A DNA stretch of 5,393 nucleotides from NCBI GenBank assembly GCA_902461985.1, contig CABQAB010000150.1:1-5393 (forward strand), in the 5' to 3' direction. Below the pieces are notes generated by a model. That model saw only the letters and a list, made by a program, of their open reading frames with translations. It had not been told where the DNA came from and ran no database searches. The stretch comes from an uncultured Bacteroidales bacterium (GTDB taxonomy: Bacteria > Bacteroidota > Bacteroidia > Bacteroidales > UBA932). Positions within the stretch are counted from its first letter, which is position 1. The number at the start of each line of letters is the position of its first letter. This document shows, piece by piece, positions 1-5,156 of the stretch. The position numbers were made by a program, and so were the translations under genes.

Positions 1-2
1 CC

Positions 3-518
3 GGCCATGATGTGGCGAATCTTGGACGGACACTTGAATTTAACAGAGATGACGAGAGGCTCATCTCGGAATACCTTTTCATCGAAAAACGGACTGGAGA
101 GTTTGCACCACCGACAATTTTCATTACTTTTGTGGAGTTGGGAAGGTTCAACAAGACCGAAGCCGAGTGCAGAAGCGAGCGCGACAGGGTCTTCTACTGG
201 TTCAACAACAGTTATATGGCCAATGAGATTCCTTCATGCGCTTCCGGTGATCCGGAAATGCAGTCTCTGGTCGAGGCTACGAGGATAGCGGCTTTCCCAC
301 CGGAAAAGAAGAACATCTATAATCGTGATATCATGAGGGAACTGGACATAAAATACTCAGAGAAGAAGAGATTCGAAGCTGGACTGGCGAAAGGACGCGA
401 GGAAGGCGTGGCTAAACGTAATGCCGAGATTGTAATGTCAATGAAAAACAAGGGCTTCAACGCATCGGAAATTTCAGAAATCACCGGCCTGTCACTTGAA
501 GCCATAGCTGTTTTGTAA
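3..518 (+). CDS. Rpn/PDDEXK_2-family nuclease ('putative transposase'), C-terminal part, 5' truncated by window edge
   Basis: The frame is open to the left edge (GHDV... before the first possible GTG at 12), so the gene starts outside the window and about 171 codons are visible. The visible part matches the second half of the Rpn / PDDEXK_2 family common in Bacteroidales: a TGE turn (residues ~31-33), the FVELGRFNK block (~43-51, usually F-E-L-P-K-F-N-K), an aromatic stretch (FYWFNN), then a charged helical linker with KGREEG and a short terminal helix-turn-helix-like tail ending ITGLSLEAIAVL. Family members are DNA nucleases linked to recombination and often labelled transposases. The catalytic D...(D/E)xK region lies N-terminal of what is visible, so activity cannot be judged. 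Part of a second tail in another frame follows directly. No transposon ends are visible. The family call is solid; intactness is unknown. Confidence 0.8.
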   Translation, partial: GHDVANLGRTLEFNRDDERLISEYLFIEKRTGEFAPPTIFITFVELGRFNKTEAECRSERDRVFYWFNNSYMANEIPSCASGDPEMQSLVEATRIAAFPPEKKNIYNRDIMRELDIKYSEKKRFEAGLAKGREEGVAKRNAEIVMSMKNKGFNASEISEITGLSLEAIAVL

Positions 519-522
519 TCGT

Positions 523-579
523 GATACAATAATTGCGAAATGTACCAGACTGACGGTCGAGCAGGTCGCGGAACTGTAG
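523..579 (+). pseudogene. Relic of a second Rpn-type C-terminal tail, out of frame
   Basis: Just past the stop of the nuclease gene, a different frame reads DTIIAKCTRLTVEQVAEL and then TAG. This resembles the closing motif of the same family (I-A-x-x-T-G-L-[ST]-x-E-x-[IV]-x-x-L) and also the tail of the upstream gene, EISEITGLSLEAIAVL. It has no start codon of its own, and its frame is closed by TAG at 505-507. I read it as the leftover 3' end of another family member or allele, separated from the present gene by a frameshift or recombination. It is short, so chance resemblance is possible. Confidence 0.45.
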
Positions 580-619
580 TCTGTATTGAAAAGATTCGTA
601 TCTCTGTAGTCAGAAATCA

Positions 620-653
620 AGAGTCCGGCAGAACTTCTCCGCCGGACTCTTTT
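620..653 (+). terminator. Intrinsic terminator after the Rpn gene
   Basis: A 10-bp perfect stem (AGAGTCCGGC at 620-629 with GCCGGACTCT at 641-650) encloses an 11-nt loop and runs into TTTT (650-653). It lies about 100 nt after the nuclease stop codon and ahead of the next promoter, so it insulates the three-gene operon. A near copy sits at 1688-1721. Confidence 0.8.
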
Positions 654-685
654 CATTTGCATAACGGGACGGTTCCGTATATTCC

Positions 686-715
686 TTGCCATTTCTGAAA
701 ATATTTGTAGATTTG
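686..715 (+). promoter_or_regulatory. Bacteroidota-type promoter of the DUF3791-DUF3990 operon
   Basis: A -33-like TTG (686-688) is followed after 19 bp by TAGATTTG (708-715), which matches the phylum's -7 consensus TAnnTTTG. Transcription would start near 721-724, giving a leader of roughly 25 nt to the ATG at 746. The site lies between the upstream terminator and the first small gene, exactly where an operon promoter is expected. Confidence 0.65.
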
Positions 716-745
716 CGATGAGTACATGTTGTGACAGATGTGTTT

Positions 746-988
746 ATGTCATTATGCGATGTAATTATGTGTAAAGAGAACCGGGATATTGATTTGTTCT
801 TGTCATTTTGTATAGAGCAATATAAAAGAGACAAAGGTATATCCGGAGAAGAAGCCATTGAAATCTTTATTAAGTATGGCGTCCTGGAATATCTGAATGA
901 TTGCTATGAAGTGCTTCACACACAAGGGCATCAATGGCTTGTAGCGGAGATTGATAATTTTATCAACAGGCGAAGAGGAGGAAAATGA
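746..988 (+). CDS. DUF3791 domain-containing small protein
   Basis: An 80-residue, mostly helical small protein. The core from FLSFCIEQYKRDKG through YGVLEYLNDCYEVLHTQG to the end matches the DUF3791 pattern as I know it: a helix with an EA.E.F.KYG motif, then Y..LHT.G. Its biochemical function is not known to me. It has no signal peptide or membrane segment. The start is uncertain: an in-frame stop lies at 719-721, and GTG 731, ATG 746 and ATG 767 are all possible. I chose 746 because it fits the promoter at 708-715; ATG 767 would trim seven residues outside the domain. No Shine-Dalgarno is visible. It is the first gene of the operon and stops 1 nt before the DUF3990 start. DUF3791 genes commonly neighbour DUF3990 genes, which suggests an antitoxin, immunity or partner role (inference). 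Confidence 0.8.
   Translation: MSLCDVIMCKENRDIDLFLSFCIEQYKRDKGISGEEAIEIFIKYGVLEYLNDCYEVLHTQGHQWLVAEIDNFINRRRGGK
977..981 (+). promoter_or_regulatory. Shine-Dalgarno fixing the DUF3990 start
   Basis: GGAGG lies 8 nt before the ATG at 990 and inside the last codons of the preceding gene. It favours ATG 990 over the longer in-frame ATG at 951, whose extra 13 residues (MIILSTGEEEENE) fall outside the conserved domain. The stop codon (986-988) and this ATG are 1 nt apart, so translational coupling is likely. Confidence 0.7.
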
Positions 989-989
989 A

Positions 990-1475
990 ATGAAGGTGTA
1001 TCATGGTAGCATAGAAGAGGTTAGAGTGCCCGAAATAAGAGAGCCGGACCGGCCGTTGGATTATGGAAGCGGATTTTATACCACGACATCCTTAGAGCAA
1101 GCTGAAATGTGGGTACGTAAGAGGATGAAAGATAATGGTTGTAGAAGAGGGTTTGTCAACATGTATGATTTTGATGAACAAAGCGCACAGAAACTGAACA
1201 CACTTTCATTTGACTCTCCGTCAGATGAATGGATTGACTTTGTTTTGGCAAATAGGATGCAGAAATCGTTTAGACACAATTTCGATATTGTTTATGGACC
1301 TGTAGCAAATGATAGAGTGTATGCCTCTTTTGCATTGTATGAAGCAGATATAATAGACAGAGACGAATTATTCAAGCGCTTGAAGACTTATAAATTGGTT
1401 GATCAGTATTTGTTCCACACGGAAGAATCGTTGAGGTATTTGAGTTATATTGAATCAAAGGAGGTGATATTATGA
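990..1475 (+). CDS. DUF3990 protein, predicted ADP-ribosyltransferase-like
   Basis: A 161-residue cytosolic protein matching DUF3990 over its full length: start KVYHGS (H5), DYGSGFYTTT (residues 24-33, Y30), an Rx-rich helix, VNMYDFDE (57-63), DEWIDFVLANR (79-89, E80), and the YGPVAND signature (102-108). From memory, DUF3990 belongs to the ADP-ribosyltransferase-like clan, whose H-Y-E triad would correspond to H5, Y30 and E80; that residue mapping is my inference. If active, it would transfer ADP-ribose from NAD to an unknown target. The gene is tightly coupled to small genes on both sides (1-nt gap upstream, ATGA overlap downstream), an arrangement typical of toxin-antitoxin or immunity pairs. 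It is AT-rich relative to mdh and the GltD-like gene. The family assignment is firm; catalytic activity and toxicity are unproven. Confidence 0.85.
   Translation: MKVYHGSIEEVRVPEIREPDRPLDYGSGFYTTTSLEQAEMWVRKRMKDNGCRRGFVNMYDFDEQSAQKLNTLSFDSPSDEWIDFVLANRMQKSFRHNFDIVYGPVANDRVYASFALYEADIIDRDELFKRLKTYKLVDQYLFHTEESLRYLSYIESKEVIL
1457..1468 (+). promoter_or_regulatory. Perfect extended Shine-Dalgarno for the third operon gene
   Basis: AAAGGAGGTGAT is complementary over 12 bases to the usual bacterial 16S rRNA 3' end (AUCACCUCCUUU) and ends 3 nt before the ATG at 1472. Such a site is very unusual for Bacteroidota, whose genes mostly lack any Shine-Dalgarno. It lies within the end of the DUF3990 coding sequence. 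Confidence 0.75.
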
Positions 1476-1684
1476 AAGATATTACTCAGGAAAATCTGTA
1501 TTTGATATTACCTCTCAAAATTAGTTTGGTCGCTGACATGCTCCAGAAAGACCATAAAATCAACTGTATCGAAGCCATTAAGCAGATATATTCTTCTAAG
1601 ATGTACAAACGCCTGGAAAGAGAGGAAAGCAAAGCCTGGACTCTCGGTCCTGCAACTCTCTACTACGACCTCATCCACGAATAA
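1472..1684 (+). CDS. Small hypothetical protein, last gene of the DUF3990 operon
   Basis: A 70-residue protein predicted to be helical, ending in KAWTLGPATLYYDLIHE. I do not recognise it firmly. It looks like the short proteins that accompany DUF3990 genes in gut bacteria (helix with ...EAIKQIYSS..Y..LE.EE.K.W). It may be a remote relative of the DUF3791 protein encoded by the first gene: both have a K-D / I / EAI / Y..L spacing pattern. Its start codon overlaps the DUF3990 stop as ATGA and has an exceptionally strong ribosome-binding site, so it should be made efficiently and coupled to DUF3990, as expected of an antitoxin or stoichiometric partner (inference). A terminator begins 4 nt after the stop. 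Confidence 0.75.
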   Translation: MKDITQENLYLILPLKISLVADMLQKDHKINCIEAIKQIYSSKMYKRLEREESKAWTLGPATLYYDLIHE

Positions 1685-1687
1685 CAT

Positions 1688-1721
1688 AGAGTCCGGCAGA
1701 ATTTCTCCGCCGGACTCTTTT
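1688..1721 (+). terminator. Intrinsic terminator of the DUF3990 operon
   Basis: A 10-bp perfect stem (AGAGTCCGGC at 1688-1697 with GCCGGACTCT at 1709-1718) is followed by TTTT. It differs at one base (loop T instead of C) from the terminator at 620-653. Read on the minus strand the hairpin follows the convergent GltD-like gene, but with only TATGTT after it, so it is a weaker terminator in that direction. Confidence 0.85.
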
Positions 1722-1756
1722 CTTTAATATTGAAAATGGAGCTGCCTCAGAAGAAC

Positions 1757-3070
1757 TTATGCGTTATTGATGCTTTCCATAAGCTTGACGGCATCGATGT
1801 AGCGGGCGATGCCTTCGGCAACCTGTTTGGCATCATGCATGGCGTGAACTACAGTCGCCTGACGGTTAGTGACGTCTCCACCGGCAAACACGCCTTTGCG
1901 GCTTGTCATTCCATACGGATTTTCACGAGTCAGCACATATCCTTTGTCATCCACGTCAATACCCTTGGTGGAAGACACGATTCGTGATGCTGGAGCACTG
2001 CCTACAGCCATTATAACATGGTCGGCGGGCACAATGCTTTCCTCGCCGTCAGTACGGAGCGTTATCTGTTTGAGATGTTCCGGATCAAGCGCCTCGATGT
2101 CGGTAATGGAAGTGTTCCAGAGGAATTTGACGCCCTCCGACACTGCATCGTCATACTCAGAACGCAAAGCCTTCATATGCTCGATACTGCGGTGATATAC
2201 CACAGTCACCTCCCTGCTGCCCATGCGCAGGGCTGTGCGGGCGGCGTCAATCGCAGTATTGCCGCAGCCTACCACGAACACGCGGTCGCCATTGCCCACG
2301 ATAACTTCGTCACGTGAAAGCAAGCCGCTTTCGTAAAGGCTGACACGTCTCAGGAAGCGTATTGCCTGACGGACTGCAGGATGATTTATGCCTGGAATAT
2401 CAAGTTGTTTGGACACTCCTGTACCGGTCCCCATAAAAATGGCATCAAATCCCTGTGCGAACAGTTCGTCCACAGTGTAATTCTCTCCTATGGTGGTGTT
2501 GAGATGGAATATCACACCGAGATTCTCGATTTTCTTGATTTCCCGGCGTACCACTTCCTTTGGCAGACGATATTCAGGAATACCGAACATCAGCACCCCG
2601 CCCGGTTCAGGTTCCATCTCGAATATTTCGACTGCAAATCCCTGACGTGACAGGTCTCCGGCTATCGTCAGGCCGGCAGGACCGCTGCCGATTACCGCCA
2701 CTTTACCCCTGTTCTTTTCAGGGATTGCCTCATGAGTGAGTCCTGCATCCGAATCGAAATCAGCCACGAAGCGTTCAAGCTTGCCGATGTTTATATGAGC
2801 CCCTTTCTTGTTGAGGACGCAGTTGCCTTCACACTGACGTTCGTGAGCACATACCCGTCCGCAGACTGCCGGGAGATTGCTGCGACCGTTGATAATAGCC
2901 ATGGCGTTGCCGAAATTGCCTTTGGCAAGCTCTGCAATCCAGTCCGGGATGTCATTGCTGATCGGACAGCCTTTCTTGCATGAGGGGACCTTACAATGCA
3001 GACAACGCTGCGCTTCCCGGATGGCTTCCGGCAGCGTATATCCTTTACAAGTTTCTGCGAAATCTTTCAT
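1757..3070 (-). CDS. gltD: GltD/NfnB-type NAD(P)-dependent FAD/Fe-S oxidoreductase (glutamate synthase small subunit-like)
   Basis: A 437-residue flavoprotein, near the usual length for stand-alone GltD-type subunits. The N-terminal Fe-S domain has cysteines C23, C26, C31, C35 and C70, C74, C80, C84 (RCLHCKVPSCKKGC; CGRVC...CEGNC). A first Rossmann fold binds FAD (VIGSGPAG, 127-133), a second binds NAD(P)H (VVGCGNTAIDAA, ~266-277), and the C-terminal FAD motif is VFAGGD (394-399). Known family roles are passing electrons from NADPH to a glutamate synthase large subunit, or acting in NfnB/SudA-type and pyrimidine-reductase complexes. No partner subunit lies within this window, so the exact role, and hence the symbol, is tentative. 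The start is fixed by a TAG immediately before the ATG; no Shine-Dalgarno is present. It lies downstream of mdh on the same strand but behind a terminator, and converges with the DUF3990 operon. Confidence 0.85.
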   Translation of the reverse strand: MKDFAETCKGYTLPEAIREAQRCLHCKVPSCKKGCPISNDIPDWIAELAKGNFGNAMAIINGRSNLPAVCGRVCAHERQCEGNCVLNKKGAHINIGKLERFVADFDSDAGLTHEAIPEKNRGKVAVIGSGPAGLTIAGDLSRQGFAVEIFEMEPEPGGVLMFGIPEYRLPKEVVRREIKKIENLGVIFHLNTTIGENYTVDELFAQGFDAIFMGTGTGVSKQLDIPGINHPAVRQAIRFLRRVSLYESGLLSRDEVIVGNGDRVFVVGCGNTAIDAARTALRMGSREVTVVYHRSIEHMKALRSEYDDAVSEGVKFLWNTSITDIEALDPEHLKQITLRTDGEESIVPADHVIMAVGSAPASRIVSSTKGIDVDDKGYVLTRENPYGMTSRKGVFAGGDVTNRQATVVHAMHDAKQVAEGIARYIDAVKLMESINNA

Positions 3071-3087
3071 CTAAACAGTTTTTTGGT

Positions 3088-3123
3088 GAAGTTCAAAACC
3101 TCAGTGAAGTACAAAACCTCGGC
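3088..3123 (+). repeat. 18-bp tandem duplication next to the mdh terminator
   Basis: GAAGTTCAAAACCTCAGT (3088-3105) and GAAGTACAAAACCTCGGC (3106-3123) are adjacent copies matching at 15 of 18 positions. The second copy overlaps the outer arm and U-tract of the mdh terminator, so the duplication repeats part of the terminator within the leader of the GltD-like gene. Confidence 0.7.
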
Positions 3124-3151
3124 GGACCGCAAATTACGGACTCCGCCGAGG
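3113..3151 (-). terminator. Intrinsic terminator downstream of mdh
   Basis: On the minus strand a 10-bp stem, CCTCGGCGGA (3151-3142) with TCCGCCGAGG (3126-3117), extended inside by a 3-bp CCG/CGG helix, is followed by TTTT (3116-3113). It begins 60 nt after the mdh stop codon and ends about 43 nt before the start of the GltD-like gene. Confidence 0.85.
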
Positions 3152-3210
3152 TCGACACTTATGACAGAATATGTCAAATCCGGAGACTGTCATGCCGTCC
3201 GGAAAGGCTA

Positions 3211-4197
3211 TTAAAGATTAGGATTGTCCTTGACCCATTCGTTGATTGGCGGAACGATGCCGAGTCCGACAATTTCGTCTCTCATCTTGCAGAGATGTGC
3301 GTAGGATGCATCGAGAGCAGCCATTTCCTCTGCGGTTCCCTCAGGAAGAGTGAAGTGAACACCGGTCGCGTCGATGGTTGTAGGCATTGCCATCATCACG
3401 TTCTTGTACTTGCCTGTGTTTACGTAAGTTCCTGCAGGAAGAGTGTAAGGAGTTCCACCCATTGCGGCCTCAATCATCTTGATTGAGCAGTATGCCGGAC
3501 TCTGGAAAGAAGAGCGTCCGCGGAGTTTGATGATGGCTGAACCACCCTGGATGGTAGTCTGTTTGATTTCAGCCATTCTCTCTGCTGAAAGGCCCATTTC
3601 TGAAAGCGGTTTGCCGTTGACTTTCACCTGTGAAGCGAAAACTGCCATCTGCTCGCCGTGTCCGCCGTAAGTGTGTGCGCCTGTCACAGAACTCTGAGGT
3701 ACGCCGAATTCCTTGGCGAGGTTGCTCTGGAGACGGGTGGAGTCGAGTGCTGCAAGGGAGGTAAGCTGCTCAGGCTTCAGACCGGAGTGGATGAGAGCCG
3801 TAAGGGCCGTCACATCAGCAGGGTTGAAGATTACAACGACATGCTTCACGTCCGGGCAGTACTGTTTGATGTAGTCACCGAACTGAGCTGCAATCTGGCA
3901 GTTGCCTTTGAGGAGGTCTTCCCTTGTCATGCCTTCCTTGCGTGGAGCTCCGCCTGATGAAACAATGTACTTCGCATCAGTGAAAGCGACAGCAGGATCA
4001 GTTGTCCAGGTGATGTTTGCGCCTTCGAATCCGCAGTGAAGCATTTCTTCTGCAACTCCGTGAACACCTGGCTCGAAAATGTCATAGAGGCAGATGTTTG
4101 GAGTAAGACCAAGCATAAGGGCGGTCTGGGCCATGTTTGAGCCTATCATTCCGCCGGCACCTACGATCGTAAGTTTCTCGTTTGTCAAATATTTCAT
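3211..4197 (-). CDS. mdh: Malate dehydrogenase (NAD-dependent, Bacteroidales type)
   Basis: A 328-residue cytosolic enzyme that interconverts malate and oxaloacetate with NAD(H), feeding the reductive branch of the TCA pathway that leads to fumarate and succinate in Bacteroidales. It has the N-terminal NAD fold GAGGMIG (13-19) with an acidic D39 at the end of the second strand, as expected for NAD preference. The mobile-loop arginines of MDH are R86 and R92 (APRKEGMTRED), followed by N125 in FNPAD, the D152/R155 pair (LDSTR) and the catalytic H180 in GGHGEQ. The sequence closely follows the ~330-residue malate dehydrogenase I know from Bacteroides, including the C-terminal NPNL. Its promoter is at 4235-4242 and its terminator at 3113-3151, so it is probably transcribed mainly alone. 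The leader is A-rich without a Shine-Dalgarno. Confidence 0.95.
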   Translation of the reverse strand: MKYLTNEKLTIVGAGGMIGSNMAQTALMLGLTPNICLYDIFEPGVHGVAEEMLHCGFEGANITWTTDPAVAFTDAKYIVSSGGAPRKEGMTREDLLKGNCQIAAQFGDYIKQYCPDVKHVVVIFNPADVTALTALIHSGLKPEQLTSLAALDSTRLQSNLAKEFGVPQSSVTGAHTYGGHGEQMAVFASQVKVNGKPLSEMGLSAERMAEIKQTTIQGGSAIIKLRGRSSFQSPAYCSIKMIEAAMGGTPYTLPAGTYVNTGKYKNVMMAMPTTIDATGVHFTLPEGTAEEMAALDASYAHLCKMRDEIVGLGIVPPINEWVKDNPNL

Positions 4198-4234
4198 AAC
4201 GGTATATAATTAATTTGTCTTTTCTTTAGCGTGG

Positions 4235-4242
4235 CAAATTTA
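4235..4242 (-). promoter_or_regulatory. mdh promoter, -7 element
   Basis: On the minus strand the bases read TAAATTTG, an exact match to the Bacteroidota -7 consensus TAnnTTTG. It lies 37 nt upstream of the mdh ATG, giving a leader of about 30 nt. No clear -33 TTG is seen; a T-run lies in that area. It overlaps the -33 region of the divergent promoter. Confidence 0.65.
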
Positions 4243-4271
4243 GTGAATTCTTAAAAAAATAACTACCTTTG
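4239..4271 (+). promoter_or_regulatory. Divergent promoter for the leader RNA and PPTase gene
   Basis: TACCTTTG (4264-4271), followed by CA, is close to the ideal Bacteroidota -7 box. A weaker TTTAG (4239-4243) lies about 21 bp upstream in the -33 position. The predicted transcription start is near 4277-4280, more than 200 nt before the PPTase ATG, so the transcript has a long leader or makes a separate small RNA first. Confidence 0.7.
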
Positions 4272-4277
4272 CAGATG

Positions 4278-4485
4278 TAATTATTAGAATTATAACAGTG
4301 GAACCTCCCAGTCCGGCATTAGCTACCCAGAATCTTGCGGCGGAAAGTCTCTCCGACGACCCGCTGTCGGTCACCTTTCATATAGCAGATTGACCATCCT
4401 CTTGGAACAAGACGGATGTGTTTTGTCGTGTTTATATGGCTATGCAGCGATATGAGGTTATAAAAAGAAAAGAACAGACTTCGAT
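4278..4485 (+). ncRNA. Structured ~200-nt leader or small RNA upstream of the PPTase gene
   Basis: This 288-nt intergenic space has no plausible gene but can fold extensively on the plus strand. The ends pair: TTATAAC (4290-4296) with GTTATAA (4457-4463). Inside are GAAAG (4343-4347) with CTTTC (4375-4379), which encloses CCGAC (4353-4357) with GTCGG (4366-4370), and a strong hairpin at 4395-4418. A consensus promoter sits just upstream. The closed, ~175-nt, end-paired shape recalls 6S RNA (in this order the 'Bacteroidales-1' motif), but I cannot match its conserved core from memory. The alternative is an untranslated leader controlling the PPTase gene. Base pairing was judged by eye only. 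Confidence 0.35.
4395..4426 (+). promoter_or_regulatory. Possible attenuator: mutually exclusive hairpins
   Basis: CATCCTCTTG (4395-4404) pairs with CAAGA + GGATG (4408-4418, one bulged C) around a GAA loop and is followed by TGTGTTTTG, a weak U-rich tract. The 3' half of this stem can instead pair as ACAAGAC (4407-4413) with GTTTTGT (4420-4426). Two competing structures, one of them terminator-like, fit transcriptional attenuation, but this is speculative. Confidence 0.25.
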
Positions 4486-5121
4486 ATGGCACTTTATTTA
4501 AAGAAAGAACTTGAAAACGGCGCGGAAATAGCCGTGTGGCAGATTACCGAAACCGAAGAGGAGCTGAAAACGCTCAGCTCAGTCCCTTCCGACGAGATGG
4601 AGGAGATATGCCTTTGGGGGAACGAATCCCAGAGAAAGCAGAAATTCGCCGTGCGTGCGCTGATTAACGAGCTTTTCGATGAAAAGATGTATCTGGACCA
4701 TCACGACAACGGCAAGCCATATCTTGAAAACTGTGCCACGAATATCAGCATCACCCACACCGAGAAATATGTGGCCGTCATTATCCATGACGAGGATGAC
4801 CTCGGTATCGACATCGAGTCTTTAGACAGGGATTTTTCGGCCGTGGAACAGAAGGCCTTGTCAGAGGAGGAGATTGAAGACCTCACTGACGACAAGAAAA
4901 ACGAGCAGCTTGCCATTTACTGGTGCGCCAAGGAAGCCATTTTCAAAAGAATGTCCCAGATGCGCGTGGATTTCGCCGAGCAGATTGAGGTGGAGAAGTT
5001 CCGTCCAAAGGGCGAGGGCGAGTTAGAGGCAACTTTCATCCACAAGGACGGCCACGAGGAAGAATTCGATCTCGAGTATATGGTTTTTGACCGTCATGTG
5101 CTCGTCTGGGTGGTGGGTTAA
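4486..5121 (+). CDS. 4'-phosphopantetheinyl transferase superfamily protein (Sfp-type)
   Basis: A 211-residue cytosolic enzyme expected to transfer the phosphopantetheine arm of coenzyme A to a serine of acyl- or peptidyl-carrier proteins. The family motifs are in order: ISITHTEKYVAV (87-98, with H91), LGIDIESLDR (106-115; Mg-binding D109 and E111) and WCAKEAIFKR (146-155; K149, E150, K154). The preceding RKQKFAVRALINEL segment (50-63) matches the usual [KR]-x5-[GVR]-RAL region. Length is typical of the Sfp/Gsp group and longer than AcpS. I leave the symbol blank because the carrier target is not evident. It starts at ATG 4486 after an A-rich stretch (AAAAGAAAAG), the usual Bacteroidota substitute for a Shine-Dalgarno. 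It is transcribed divergently from mdh behind a long structured leader. No U-tract terminator follows; palindromic repeats do. Confidence 0.9.
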   Translation: MALYLKKELENGAEIAVWQITETEEELKTLSSVPSDEMEEICLWGNESQRKQKFAVRALINELFDEKMYLDHHDNGKPYLENCATNISITHTEKYVAVIIHDEDDLGIDIESLDRDFSAVEQKALSEEEIEDLTDDKKNEQLAIYWCAKEAIFKRMSQMRVDFAEQIEVEKFRPKGEGELEATFIHKDGHEEEFDLEYMVFDRHVLVWVVG

Positions 5122-5156
5122 AGCCAATACAAGTTTCCGAAGCTCTTTCACAAATG

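Noticed and set aside
3..518. Insertion sequence, from the 'transposase' label of the Rpn family
   Set aside because: No terminal inverted repeats or target duplication are visible, and the family is better described as nuclease-like.
731..745. GTG 731 as start of the first small gene
   Set aside because: It would leave a leader of only about 8-10 nt from the predicted transcription start and adds five residues outside the domain; ATG 746 is preferred but not proven.
951..989. Longer DUF3990 start at ATG 951
   Set aside because: The extra 13 residues are not part of the domain and overlap the preceding gene; GGAGG is well placed for ATG 990.
1869..2650. Plus-strand open frames inside the GltD-like gene
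   Set aside because: They are antisense to a full-length gene with all family motifs, and their translations match nothing I recognise.
3479..3957. Plus-strand open frames inside mdh
   Set aside because: Shadows of a complete malate dehydrogenase on the other strand.
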